The notes beneath the pieces were generated by a model. It did no database searches and was not told the DNA's origin. It was given only the letters and a program-made list of their open reading frames with translations. The position numbers and the translations under genes were made by a program. From positions 1 to 33,567 of the forward strand of contig NZ_JACXIZ010000050.1 in NCBI RefSeq assembly GCF_014705605.1: a DNA stretch of 33,567 bases. The letters run 5' to 3'. Position 1 is the first letter of the stretch; every line of letters begins with the position of its first letter. This DNA comes from Paenibacillus sabuli (GTDB lineage: Bacteria; Bacillota; Bacilli; Paenibacillales; Paenibacillaceae). Positions 16,129-23,879 of this stretch are shown here, one piece after another.

Positions 16129-17007
16129 ATGACCTACCGCAGCACCGCTTACCGCATCTTCACGTATTGCAACAACACGTTCATCGTGCTGCTCGCCCTG
16201 CTGTGCCTGCTGCCGCTCATCCATGTGCTGGCCGTCTCGTTCAGCGGCAGAGCGGCGGCGGACGCCAATCTCGTCACCTTCTGGCCGATCGACTTCACGC
16301 TGGAGGGCTACCGCATGACGCTCGGCAACGGCAGCTTCGTCGGCTCGATCCTGATCTCGATCCAGCGGGTCGTGCTCGGCACCGGCGTCAGCATGGCCCT
16401 GATCCTGCTCAGCGCCTACGCGCTCTCCAAGGAGAGCGCGCAGTTCAGAGGCCGCAACGCCTGGGCCTGGTTCTTCGTCTTCACGATGCTCTTCAACGGC
16501 GGCCTCGTGCCGACCTATATCCTCGTGCGCAATGTCGGGCTGATGGATTCGATCTGGGCGCTCGTGCTGCCGAATGCGGTCAACGTATTCAACATGATCC
16601 TGATGCTCAACTTCTTCCGCACCTCGGTGCCCAAGTCGCTGGAGGAAGCGGCGTTCATGGACGGGGCGGGCCACTTCCGCACGCTCTTGTCGATCTATCT
16701 GCCGATCTCGTTGCCGTCGCTGGCAACGATCTCGCTGTTCACCATCGTGTTCCACTGGAACTCCTGGTTCGACGGCCTGATCTACCTGATGGACAAGGAG
16801 CGCTACCCGCTCTCCACCCTGCTCCAGACGATCGTCGTGCAGCTCGACTTCTCGGCGATCACGAGCGCGGAGGACCTGATGGCGCTCTCCAACCGGACCG
16901 TCAAGTCGGCGCAGATCTTCATCGCGACGATCCCGATCGTGCTGGTCTATCCCTTCCTGCAGCGCTACTTCGTCAAGGGCATCGTCGTCGGCTCGGTCAA
17001 GGAATAA
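16129..17007 (+). CDS. carbohydrate ABC transporter permease, LplC/YtcP type
   Basis: 292 residues, six membrane helices. The EAA loop reads EEAAFMDGAGHFRTLLSIYLPIS. The N-terminus (STAYRIFTYCNNTFIVLLALLCLLPLIHVLAVSFS) and the insertion LVTFWPIDFTLEGY are characteristic of the YtcP/LplC partner of LplB permeases. It begins 39 bases after the LplB-type gene, with AAAGGAGG nine bases before the ATG. It forms the heterodimeric membrane channel with the preceding product. The specific sugar is unknown; no glycoside hydrolase lies in the window. Confidence 0.9.
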   Translation: MTYRSTAYRIFTYCNNTFIVLLALLCLLPLIHVLAVSFSGRAAADANLVTFWPIDFTLEGYRMTLGNGSFVGSILISIQRVVLGTGVSMALILLSAYALSKESAQFRGRNAWAWFFVFTMLFNGGLVPTYILVRNVGLMDSIWALVLPNAVNVFNMILMLNFFRTSVPKSLEEAAFMDGAGHFRTLLSIYLPISLPSLATISLFTIVFHWNSWFDGLIYLMDKERYPLSTLLQTIVVQLDFSAITSAEDLMALSNRTVKSAQIFIATIPIVLVYPFLQRYFVKGIVVGSVKE

Positions 17008-17050
17008 TAACGCGCAAGGCCATTCATGATGAACCTGAGGAGGAACACGA

Positions 17051-18802
17051 ATGAAGCAACTTGGAAAATCGGGCAAGGCGGCCGCGCAGCTCCTGCTGCT
17101 GACGGCGCTGACAGTCACGGCCGCCGCATGCAGCGGCGGCGACGCCCCCGGCGCAAGCAAGCCCGAACGTACGCCGGGCATGACGGAGTCTGCAGGCAGC
17201 GGCAATAGCGGCGCGGACACGGGCTCCGCAGACGCGGGCAACACGGACGACGGCGAAGACGCAGGGCAGCGGCTGCTGCCGGGCGAGAAGTTCGACCCGG
17301 CGATCACGATGACGACCGCGCGCTGGGTCAGCGGCTCGTTCGCATTCCGCGATGGCGAGGATATCGCGAATAATGTGCACACCGACTGGATGCGCGAGGA
17401 GATGGGCATCAACCTGGATACACTGTGGTCGGTGCAGGAGGGCGACAACTATATCACCAAGCTGCGGCTGGCGCTGTCCGCCGGCGAGCCGCTGCCCGAC
17501 GTGCTCGTCGTCGGCGACATGCAGCTCGCCTCGGAGCTGATCGACTCCGGGCTGGTGCAGCCGATCGGCGATGTGTTCGACGCGCATGCCAGCGACATCG
17601 TCAAGGCGGCGTACAATCGCGATCCGTCAATCTGGTACCCCGTCTACAAGGATGGCGACTACTACGGACTGCCGATCATCGCCGCCGGAGATCACAACGA
17701 CAACGTCCTGTACATTCGTAACGACTGGCTCGATGCCGTCGGGCTGGACGCGCCATCCACCATTGCCGAGATGGAGACCGTGATGGAGGCGTTCAAGACG
17801 CAGGACCCCGACGGCAACGGCAAGGATGACACGTACGGCTTCTCCTTCAGTCTGGGCAGCAACGTCGGCCGCGGCGACGCCAATATGATCTACGGCGCAT
17901 TCGGCGCAATTCCCGGAATCTGGATGAAGCAAGACGACGGCAGCCTCGTCTACGGCTCGACGCTGCCCGAGATCAAGCCCGCGCTGGCCAAGCTCAAGGA
18001 ATGGAAGGAGAAGGGCTACCTTCACCCCGAGTCCGGTATCTACGACCGGCAGAAGACGTACGAGCTGTTCAACTCCGGACGCGCCGGCATGATCGCAGGC
18101 GAGGTATGGTTGCCCGTATATCCGCTGCCGAATCTGGCGCAGAACGTGCCGGGCGCAGAGTATGACGTGATCCCGGCCCCTACCGGTCCGGATGGCTCGG
18201 CGGCCCGCTGGGGCAAGCCATTCAATGCCGGCGTCGTCCTGGTCAACAAGGACTTCGAGCATCCCGAGGCGCTCATCCTGTATCTCAACAACCTGTTCGA
18301 ATACTGGAACGCGGACAACCCGAAGTACGAGAACGGCTACTTCCAGGGCTATGATTACGACATCATTGACGGCAAGGTCGTCAACGGCAGCGACATTCCA
18401 GGCGGCCAGATCTCGGTGCATCATTACTTCCTGTACAACAGCCAGCGACCGATCGCGCCGTACCAGTATCAGGATACGCTGACCGCACTGTACGAGGGCA
18501 AGGCGCCGGAGACGGCGTTCGAGCGCTACAGCTACTCGCTCGGAGAGATGTACCTCAAGGCCGGAGCGGTCGCCAAGTCGCAGCGCGACATCAATGTGTA
18601 CGATTACGGCATCGGCCTCACCGATACGATGAAGACACGCTGGGACCGCCTGCAGCAGATGGAGTCGGAGACGTTCGTCAAGATTATTTACGGCGAGCTG
18701 CCGCTCGACGAATTCGACCGGTTCGTGGAGAAGTGGAAGGCCGAGGGCGGCGACAAAATTACCCAGGAAATGAACGACTGGTACGACGAGGTCAATTCAT
18801 AA
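17051..18802 (+). CDS. extracellular solute-binding lipoprotein of the sugar importer
   Basis: 583 residues. A lipoprotein signal peptide (LLLLTALTVTAAAC) places the lipidated Cys at position 27, followed by a Gly/Asp/Ser-rich linker to about residue 75. The mature part is of the large LplA-like family-1 binding proteins, with a DPDGNGKDDTYGF EF-hand-like calcium loop (about 256-268) often seen in this group. It delivers substrate to the two permeases upstream. GGAGG lies seven bases before the ATG, 43 bases after the permease stop. A hairpin follows the stop codon. Confidence 0.9.
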   Translation: MKQLGKSGKAAAQLLLLTALTVTAAACSGGDAPGASKPERTPGMTESAGSGNSGADTGSADAGNTDDGEDAGQRLLPGEKFDPAITMTTARWVSGSFAFRDGEDIANNVHTDWMREEMGINLDTLWSVQEGDNYITKLRLALSAGEPLPDVLVVGDMQLASELIDSGLVQPIGDVFDAHASDIVKAAYNRDPSIWYPVYKDGDYYGLPIIAAGDHNDNVLYIRNDWLDAVGLDAPSTIAEMETVMEAFKTQDPDGNGKDDTYGFSFSLGSNVGRGDANMIYGAFGAIPGIWMKQDDGSLVYGSTLPEIKPALAKLKEWKEKGYLHPESGIYDRQKTYELFNSGRAGMIAGEVWLPVYPLPNLAQNVPGAEYDVIPAPTGPDGSAARWGKPFNAGVVLVNKDFEHPEALILYLNNLFEYWNADNPKYENGYFQGYDYDIIDGKVVNGSDIPGGQISVHHYFLYNSQRPIAPYQYQDTLTALYEGKAPETAFERYSYSLGEMYLKAGAVAKSQRDINVYDYGIGLTDTMKTRWDRLQQMESETFVKIIYGELPLDEFDRFVEKWKAEGGDKITQEMNDWYDEVNS

Positions 18803-18839
18803 AACATTTTTGACCGTTACAAGCGCGAACTGCAAAGAT

Positions 18840-18878
18840 GCCCCGTCTAACAGACAAGAATGGTCCATTAGACGGGGC
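18840..18878. terminator. 11-bp hairpin between convergent genes
   Basis: GCCCCGTCTAA (18840-18850) is perfectly complementary to TTAGACGGGGC (18868-18878), with a 17-base loop. It lies 37 bases after the binding-protein stop and 40 bases after the stop of the convergent small gene. There is no long T-run on either strand, so termination efficiency is uncertain. Confidence 0.6.
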
Positions 18879-18918
18879 AAATCAAGGCATCTCACACATC
18901 CCCGTCCGGCGCCTCTTC

Positions 18919-19293
18919 CTATTGCAGGTACGAAGTTGTGCCCTGCGCGGATTGAGCTTCCGCTTGCGGCGGAGCCGCCAACAGCTTTTTCAATTGTCCC
19001 TCCGCCTGCTCCAGGCGCCGGGCAATTTTTTTGACCTGGCGCATCTGCGCGTCCATCTGCGTGACGAGCTGGTTCTCGGCATTATTGAGCTCTTCCCCCA
19101 CCTGGCGCAGCTCCTGCAGGAATTGGCTCACCTGCTGCGAGCGCGGGTCGAGGCCGGCGCTGCGCAGCGCCTGCTGCGCCATCTGGCGCTCCTGCTCCTG
19201 GCGCTGACGCACCTGGTCCTGGAATTGCTGATAGCTCATCCCTTGGCTGGTCGCCTGCTGCGATTGCGAATTTCCTTCGAATGGTTGATTCAC
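18919..19293 (-). CDS. small glutamine-rich coiled-coil protein
   Basis: 124 residues, very rich in Gln (about a quarter of the first 60 residues), Glu and Ala. The N-terminus is polar and probably disordered; residues about 55-105 (QVSQFLQELRQVGEELNNAENQLVTQMDAQMRQVKKIARRLEQAEGQLKKLL) form a clear heptad coiled coil. No signal peptide or membrane segment. I do not recognise a family. The start is GTG at 19293 with AAGGAGG eight bases upstream. It stands alone between convergent and divergent neighbours. Confidence 0.7.
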   Translation of the reverse strand: MNQPFEGNSQSQQATSQGMSYQQFQDQVRQRQEQERQMAQQALRSAGLDPRSQQVSQFLQELRQVGEELNNAENQLVTQMDAQMRQVKKIARRLEQAEGQLKKLLAAPPQAEAQSAQGTTSYLQ

Positions 19294-19498
19294 GTTGCTC
19301 TCCTCCTTCGCTTGCGCGCGGTGTATCGGCAGCCATGTTGCTTGGTGCTCGGACGGCCGCCTTCCAACTGCTAGGATGTCCCACTATGCTCGATTTCATC
19401 AGGTGACCTATATGTAATGGACTTATATGCGGCTTCACGCACTCTCAAGATCACCCGATTCGTCTATCTGCAGCCTTACGCCCATTCGAATCAACCAA

Positions 19499-19528
19499 TT
19501 CGTAGCGGTCGATCAATTCATGTATAAT
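19499..19528 (+). promoter_or_regulatory. possible promoter of the DUF3055-like gene
   Basis: Consensus TATAAT (19523-19528) with a weak TTCGTA (19499-19504) at 18-base spacing, 35 bases upstream of the start codon. Confidence 0.4.
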
Positions 19529-19562
19529 AAGACGATACAATGCCGACCAAGGGGGACTGACC

Positions 19563-19856
19563 ATGCTGCCCGATTACGATTTTATGTCCGATACGACCGA
19601 GGAGACCTCGACCCGCTTTGTGACCTTCATTACGCCCGGCCTCAAGCGGTTCGATCTGGCGGTCACCGCAAGCAACCGATTCTACGGCAAAAAGCTCGTC
19701 ACCGACCTGCAAGCCGGCAAGACCGCCATCATCGGGCCCGACGATCTGGAGGAGGACGGCTACCTGGAGCATACGTTCAAGCTGTCCGAGGAGGAAGCCG
19801 AGGAGCTGAAGCAGTTTTTGCTGCTCGTCGTCGGCACGGTGAATTTTACCGATTGA
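19563..19856 (+). CDS. small conserved protein resembling DUF3055
   Basis: 97 residues. The pattern RFVTFITPGLKRFDLAVTASNRFYGKKLVTDLQAGKTAIIGPDDLEEDGYLEHTF, followed by an acidic EEEAEELKQFLL helix, agrees in length and layout with the Firmicutes DUF3055 family as I remember it. Family members have no known function. No signal peptide or membrane helix, so cytoplasmic. AAGGGGG lies eight bases before the ATG. The next small gene follows 58 bases later on the same strand, so the two may be co-transcribed. Confidence 0.7.
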   Translation: MLPDYDFMSDTTEETSTRFVTFITPGLKRFDLAVTASNRFYGKKLVTDLQAGKTAIIGPDDLEEDGYLEHTFKLSEEEAEELKQFLLLVVGTVNFTD

Positions 19857-19914
19857 GCGGGGCACACTGTGTACGGAACAGGCAACGACAGCCGTACATG
19901 GAGGTGCAGCAGGA

Positions 19915-20367
19915 ATGGACGAGCATAATGAGCACGACAAGCTCGACAAGCAGCAGCCCGGCGCGGATCAAGCGCTGCGCAACGAAGCGTCTGCCGCGCA
20001 CATAGACGCCCCCCTGCAGAGCGACCGCCCCGCGCATTCGTCCCGGCTGCGCGGGGCGCCCGGCGCGCCGGGCGATCCCGAGACGGCGGACGGCTGGGTA
20101 GAAGAGGACCGCCAGCGCTACACCGATCTGGCGACGGTGGAATCGCAGCGCAACGATCTCATCCCCGAGGAATTCCCCGAGGGACCGTACGGCGCCGACC
20201 GCGTTAGCGACGGTCTGGGCAAGCGCGCCTGGCGCGAGGATCAGCGCCCCGCCAATCGCTTCGACTATGAGAACCGCGAGCTGCACGACGGTCTCGAACG
20301 CGAATACCCGGGCGACCAGGGCGAGCCCTACGACGCCAAGGGCGAGCAAGGGCACAACTCGCAATGA
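19915..20367 (+). CDS. small hydrophilic protein of unknown function
   Basis: 150 residues, almost devoid of hydrophobic stretches and rich in Asp, Glu, Arg, Gly and Pro; probably largely disordered. A more ordered-looking core reads GWVEEDRQRYTDLATVESQRNDLIPEEFPEGPYG (about 60-95), which may be the conserved part. I cannot assign a family. GGAGGTG lies nine bases before the ATG, and a strong terminator follows the stop, which support a real gene. Confidence 0.65.
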   Translation: MDEHNEHDKLDKQQPGADQALRNEASAAHIDAPLQSDRPAHSSRLRGAPGAPGDPETADGWVEEDRQRYTDLATVESQRNDLIPEEFPEGPYGADRVSDGLGKRAWREDQRPANRFDYENRELHDGLEREYPGDQGEPYDAKGEQGHNSQ

Positions 20368-20378
20368 GATAAGGAAAA

Positions 20379-20437
20379 AAGCCAACCTTGATGATGCAGG
20401 TCCTGAGCGGACCAGCCGGGGTTGGCCTTCTTTCTTC
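20379..20437. terminator. bidirectional Rho-independent terminator
   Basis: GCCAACC (20381-20387) pairs with GGTTGGC (20420-20426), with an internal GGTCC/GGACC mini-stem. The plus strand continues TTCTTTCTT and the minus strand continues TTTTTTCC, so it can end both the small plus-strand gene and the long lar operon coming from the other side. Confidence 0.85.
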
Positions 20438-20447
20438 CTGTGACGCT

Positions 20448-21353
20448 CTACACCGCCAGATTGCCGATCAGCCAGACGAGCAAAAAGCTGAGTACAATCG
20501 AGAGATTCGACGCGCTGCCGACAAATTTGCGATCATAATCGAACTCCACCGAATACGGCAAAGCGGAAAGCGATACGGGCAAAATGAAGCTGATCGCCAA
20601 TGTATACCTGAACATCGGTTCAAACGGAAGCGTCCAGAACAGCAACGCTCCGAGCGCCAGCCCCACACCGTAGCGCAAGCCGATGAACCGAAACAAAAGC
20701 ACGGTCTGGCTTCGGTCAAAACGAAAATTCAGATAGATCCCGAGCAGCAGCAGCGCCATCGGCATATTGGCATGCGCGATCATCGCCGAGCCTTGCAGCA
20801 AAAAGGTCGGGAGCGAGAGGCCAATCAGATTCAACAAGCATACTGTGACATAGGTCATAAAAGGAATCGACTTGACCATTTTGACCGGGATGCTCTTCCA
20901 GTGCAGCTTGCCGGCGGCAAAAAAGCTGCCGATAAAATAGCAGACGCCAAAGACGATAAACGCATTGCCTACATCGAACATACCGAAATATTTCAGCCCT
21001 TCTTGTCCCCATATGCCTTCCACCAGCGGGTAAGCAAAAAGCCCGACGTTGACGCCGGGGACCATCATGGCGAGCATGCCCCGCACCCGCCTCGGCTGCT
21101 TGCGAAACACGGCAAGACCAAGCAGCGCGGTAAGCACGCCGTATAAAAATCCGCTTGCGACCAGCAAAATCAATGCCCTGTCCATGACCACCTCGTGAAA
21201 GGTGGAGAGGATCAGCGCGGGCAACGTCACATTAAATACGATTCGGGCCAGCCCTTCGCCGTCCTGCTCCCGAAAGACATGAAGCCGCTTCAGGACATAG
21301 CCGAGCGCAATAATCATCACGGCGTACATAAATTGCACATTCAAGCTTTCCAA
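20448..21353 (-). CDS. AEC-family carboxylate transporter
   Basis: 301 residues with about ten membrane helices in the AEC (auxin efflux carrier) arrangement, including the ARIVFNVTLPALILSTF segment and the N-terminal GYVLKRLHVF loop. Bacterial members move malate, malonate, lactate or similar carboxylates. It is the last gene of the lar operon, 13 bases after larC, and may take the place that a lactate channel (LarD) has in Lactobacillus plantarum. The start is probably TTG at 21353 with GAGGGG nine bases upstream. The operon ends at the bidirectional terminator just beyond. Confidence 0.85.
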   Translation of the reverse strand: MESLNVQFMYAVMIIALGYVLKRLHVFREQDGEGLARIVFNVTLPALILSTFHEVVMDRALILLVASGFLYGVLTALLGLAVFRKQPRRVRGMLAMMVPGVNVGLFAYPLVEGIWGQEGLKYFGMFDVGNAFIVFGVCYFIGSFFAAGKLHWKSIPVKMVKSIPFMTYVTVCLLNLIGLSLPTFLLQGSAMIAHANMPMALLLLGIYLNFRFDRSQTVLLFRFIGLRYGVGLALGALLFWTLPFEPMFRYTLAISFILPVSLSALPYSVEFDYDRKFVGSASNLSIVLSFLLVWLIGNLAV

Positions 21354-21366
21354 TGCGTACAGCCCC

Positions 21367-22353
21367 TCAACGCTCCAGCAAAAAAGCGCGCATAATATTG
21401 GGATGCTCGAAATCCTTCGTTCCTGCCCCGTAGCCGATCTTCCGAATCACATCCGGAGGGAGCCCTTCGCTCTGCACGGCCAGCGCCTTGACAATACCCG
21501 CGCCCGTAGGGGTCGTCAGCTCGCCATTCGCTTGAAAAGACGAGAGCAACAGGCCGGTCGCGATCTCCGAGGTTGCCGGGGCCGGGACCGGATAGAGGCC
21601 GTGCGCCATATGCACGTACCCGTGCCCGAGCGCGAGCGGGCCGGCCAGAATGCGGTCAACCTGCAACGACTCCAATGCCAGACAGAAGCCGATAATATCG
21701 ATGATCGAGTCCATGGCCCCGACCTCGTGAAAATGGACCTCGTCAACCGGCATGTGGTGGATCTTGGCTTCCGCTGCGGCGATCGCCTGAAAGATGCGGC
21801 GGCTCCGTTCCTGGACACGCGGCGGCAGCGGGCCGGCTTCGATCATCGCCAGGATCGTCTTGGCACTGCGATGCGCGTGCTGGTGTGCGTGGTCATGTCC
21901 GTGCGCGTGGTCTTGCCCGTGTACATGTCCGTGCTGATGCGTGTGGTCTTGCCCGTGGTCATGCACGTGGTCATGCATGTGCTGATGCGCGTGGTCATGC
22001 ACGTGGTCATGCACGTGGTCATGCGTACCGTCATCCCCACCGCCATCCGCGTCAGCATGAACAGCCTCATCGTCATGGGAAGCATGCGAATGGGGCAGAT
22101 GTGCCGCATGCTCATGGCCATGCTCGCTGTGAGGCGCTCTTGCAGACGGCGCGTCGCCAGGCAGGATTACATCGAGATGCAAGCCGCGCATCCCGCACTT
22201 CATCACATTGCGGGTACGCCATTCGAAGGCATCAATGGGCAATTCCTTCAACTGGGCCGTGATGGCATCCCGATCGGCCCCCAGATCGAGCAAGGCCGCC
22301 AGGGCCATATCGCCCGCAATTCCGAATGAACAATCCAGATAGACGGTCTTCAC
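21367..22353 (-). CDS. larC: LarC-type nickel insertion protein, short form with His-rich insertion
   Basis: 328 residues. The N-terminus YLDCSFGIAGDMALAALLDLG and later DEVHFHEVGAMDSIIDIIG, LALGHGYVHMAHGLYPVPAPAT and LTTPTGAGIVKAL are LarC1 hallmarks. LarC inserts Ni into the pincer nucleotide cofactor using CTP. Residues about 75-161 are a His-rich insertion with about 33 His, mostly as alternating Asp-His/Val-His, expected to bind nickel. The protein stops after IGYGAGTKDFEHPNIMRAFLLER, where full-length LarC continues for roughly 150 residues; that domain is absent and the next frame is the transporter. A T-TTT-TTG sequence lies just before the stop. It overlaps larB by 4 bases. Confidence 0.88.
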   Translation of the reverse strand: MKTVYLDCSFGIAGDMALAALLDLGADRDAITAQLKELPIDAFEWRTRNVMKCGMRGLHLDVILPGDAPSARAPHSEHGHEHAAHLPHSHASHDDEAVHADADGGGDDGTHDHVHDHVHDHAHQHMHDHVHDHGQDHTHQHGHVHGQDHAHGHDHAHQHAHRSAKTILAMIEAGPLPPRVQERSRRIFQAIAAAEAKIHHMPVDEVHFHEVGAMDSIIDIIGFCLALESLQVDRILAGPLALGHGYVHMAHGLYPVPAPATSEIATGLLLSSFQANGELTTPTGAGIVKALAVQSEGLPPDVIRKIGYGAGTKDFEHPNIMRAFLLER

Positions 22354-23030
22354 GATCGCTTCGCCTCCGTCATCAGTTGTAGAATGGTCGAGGCATTATA
22401 GCCTGCGCCGAATCCATTGTCGATGTTGACCACCGACACCCCTGCCGCACACGAGGTCAGCATGCCCAGCAGCGGCGTCAAGCCTTGGAAATGGGCGCCA
22501 TAGCCGATCGAAGTCGGGACCGCAATGACCGGACGGCGCGTCATCCCTCCGACAACGCTTGCCAGCGCGCCTTCCATGCCCGCGACCACGATCACGACGC
22601 TCGCCTCTGCGATTTGATCCCGGTAGGCCAGCAATCGATCGATTCCCGCAACGCCGACGTCGTATCTTTTCTCCACGTGACAGCCGAGCCAATCCGCGGT
22701 GCCGACCGCTTCCTCCGCAATCGGGATATCCGATGTGCCCGCACTGAGCACGAGCGCCTTGCCGTCGAATTTGCCGCGGACACCGCAGGTAATCAGGCCC
22801 GAGACGGCATCGTATCGCGCTTGTGCATAGCTGGCCCGGACAGCCTCGGCCATGTCCCTCGTAGCTCGCGTCACCATCGCACGGCCATGCGCTTCGACCA
22901 GGGTCGCAAAGATGCGCACGACGTGCTCGACGGTTTTGCCTTGGCCAAAAATGACCTCCGGATGACCGGTTCGCTGCTCCCGGCCAATATCGACTTTGCT
23001 GAATTCCAGATCCTCAAAGGTTTTTCTCAT
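22350..23030 (-). CDS. larB: LarB, pyridinium-dicarboxylate synthase of nickel-pincer cofactor
   Basis: 226 residues. The C-terminal two thirds is a PurE-like (AIR carboxylase) domain with [63 protein letters not shown] and [10 protein letters not shown], all typical of LarB. In the known pathway LarB carboxylates and hydrolyses nicotinic acid adenine dinucleotide to the dicarboxylate mononucleotide, the first step of cofactor assembly. It overlaps larE upstream and larC downstream by 4 bases each, so the three are translationally coupled. Confidence 0.93.
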   Translation of the reverse strand: MRKTFEDLEFSKVDIGREQRTGHPEVIFGQGKTVEHVVRIFATLVEAHGRAMVTRATRDMAEAVRASYAQARYDAVSGLITCGVRGKFDGKALVLSAGTSDIPIAEEAVGTADWLGCHVEKRYDVGVAGIDRLLAYRDQIAEASVVIVVAGMEGALASVVGGMTRRPVIAVPTSIGYGAHFQGLTPLLGMLTSCAAGVSVVNIDNGFGAGYNASTILQLMTEAKRS

Positions 23031-23836
23031 GACCGACCAACCAACGCTTTGTTCATGCTGCCGCTGACATATCCGAGCAAATCAACGGTTACATAGCGAT
23101 ATCCGAACGTGTGCAAGGCCTCGTGAATTTCGGTTTTATGCGCCCATATGGTCGGGAGCGCCGCTTCCTCCACCTCGATTCGCGCCATGTCCCCATGTGT
23201 GCGTACGCGCACCTGCGCAATGCCCAGTTCCATCAAAAAGGCTTCGGATTTCTCGACTTTGGTCAACTTTTCCACTGTAATCGTCTCCCCGTAGGCGATG
23301 CGGGACGACAAGCACGCGTACGAGGGCTTGTTCCAATTGGAGAGTCCCAGCGCCTTGGCCAACGCCCGGATATCTTCCTTGGCCAATCCGACCTCCTGTA
23401 GCGGGCCCCGTACGCCGAATTGCTTGGCGGCCTTCGTACCCGGTCGATGCTCGCTCATGTCGTCGGCGATCAGTCCGTATACGACCTGCTTGAACCCGGC
23501 TTGCCGCAGGACCGGCATGAGCTCGGCGAATAGTCCCTTCTTGCAAAAATAGCAGCGGTTGCTGTTGTTTTCGGCGTATCCCGGCAATGCCAATTCAGAC
23601 GTCTGGAGCACCTTGTGACGCACATTCAGCTCGGCCGCAATCGACTTCGCCGCCTCCAGCTCGCGCGAAGGATATGTTTCCGAATCGGCCGTGACCGCGA
23701 GCACCTTTTCCTCGCCCAGCGCATCGATCGCGGCCTTCAACAGCAACGTGCTATCGACGCCGCCCGAAAAGGCGACCACGACGCTCTCCATTTCGCGCAA
23801 TAGACGCTTCAGCCGCTCGTACTTGTCCCCTACCAT
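23027..23836 (-). CDS. larE: LarE, ATP-dependent sulfur transferase for nickel-pincer cofactor
   Basis: 269 residues. PP-loop SGGVDS at 24-29 activates the substrate carboxylate by adenylation. Cys175 in KPSYACLSSRIAYG matches the sacrificial Cys of the L. plantarum-type enzyme (Cys176), which donates its sulfur to make the two thio groups. A further C95/C98 pair lies in NRCYFCKK. The longer open frame reaches 23929 inside larA, but I chose the ATG at 23836, preceded by AGGTGAT eight bases upstream and 43 bases after the larA stop. It overlaps larB by 4 bases. Whether it is a sacrificial or an iron-sulfur-dependent type cannot be settled from sequence alone. Confidence 0.92.
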   Translation of the reverse strand: MVGDKYERLKRLLREMESVVVAFSGGVDSTLLLKAAIDALGEEKVLAVTADSETYPSRELEAAKSIAAELNVRHKVLQTSELALPGYAENNSNRCYFCKKGLFAELMPVLRQAGFKQVVYGLIADDMSEHRPGTKAAKQFGVRGPLQEVGLAKEDIRALAKALGLSNWNKPSYACLSSRIAYGETITVEKLTKVEKSEAFLMELGIAQVRVRTHGDMARIEVEEAALPTIWAHKTEIHEALHTFGYRYVTVDLLGYVSGSMNKALVGRS

Positions 23837-23879
23837 TGGCGGATCACCTGCCCTTCCCTCTCTGGTTGACGTGTCGCTG

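Noticed and set aside
15198-17054. 618-codon plus-strand frame over the two permeases
   Set aside because: A +1-type shadow of two clear membrane proteins; very Arg/Ala-rich and lacking any motif.
21195-21395. Hidden larC2 frame downstream of larC
   Set aside because: The other frames after the larC stop close quickly or are occupied by the transporter; no LarC2 motif such as a NIDDM-like segment is seen.
21880-22130. Plus-strand Val/Met/His-rich frames opposite larC
   Set aside because: They are shadows of the His-rich repeat DNA.
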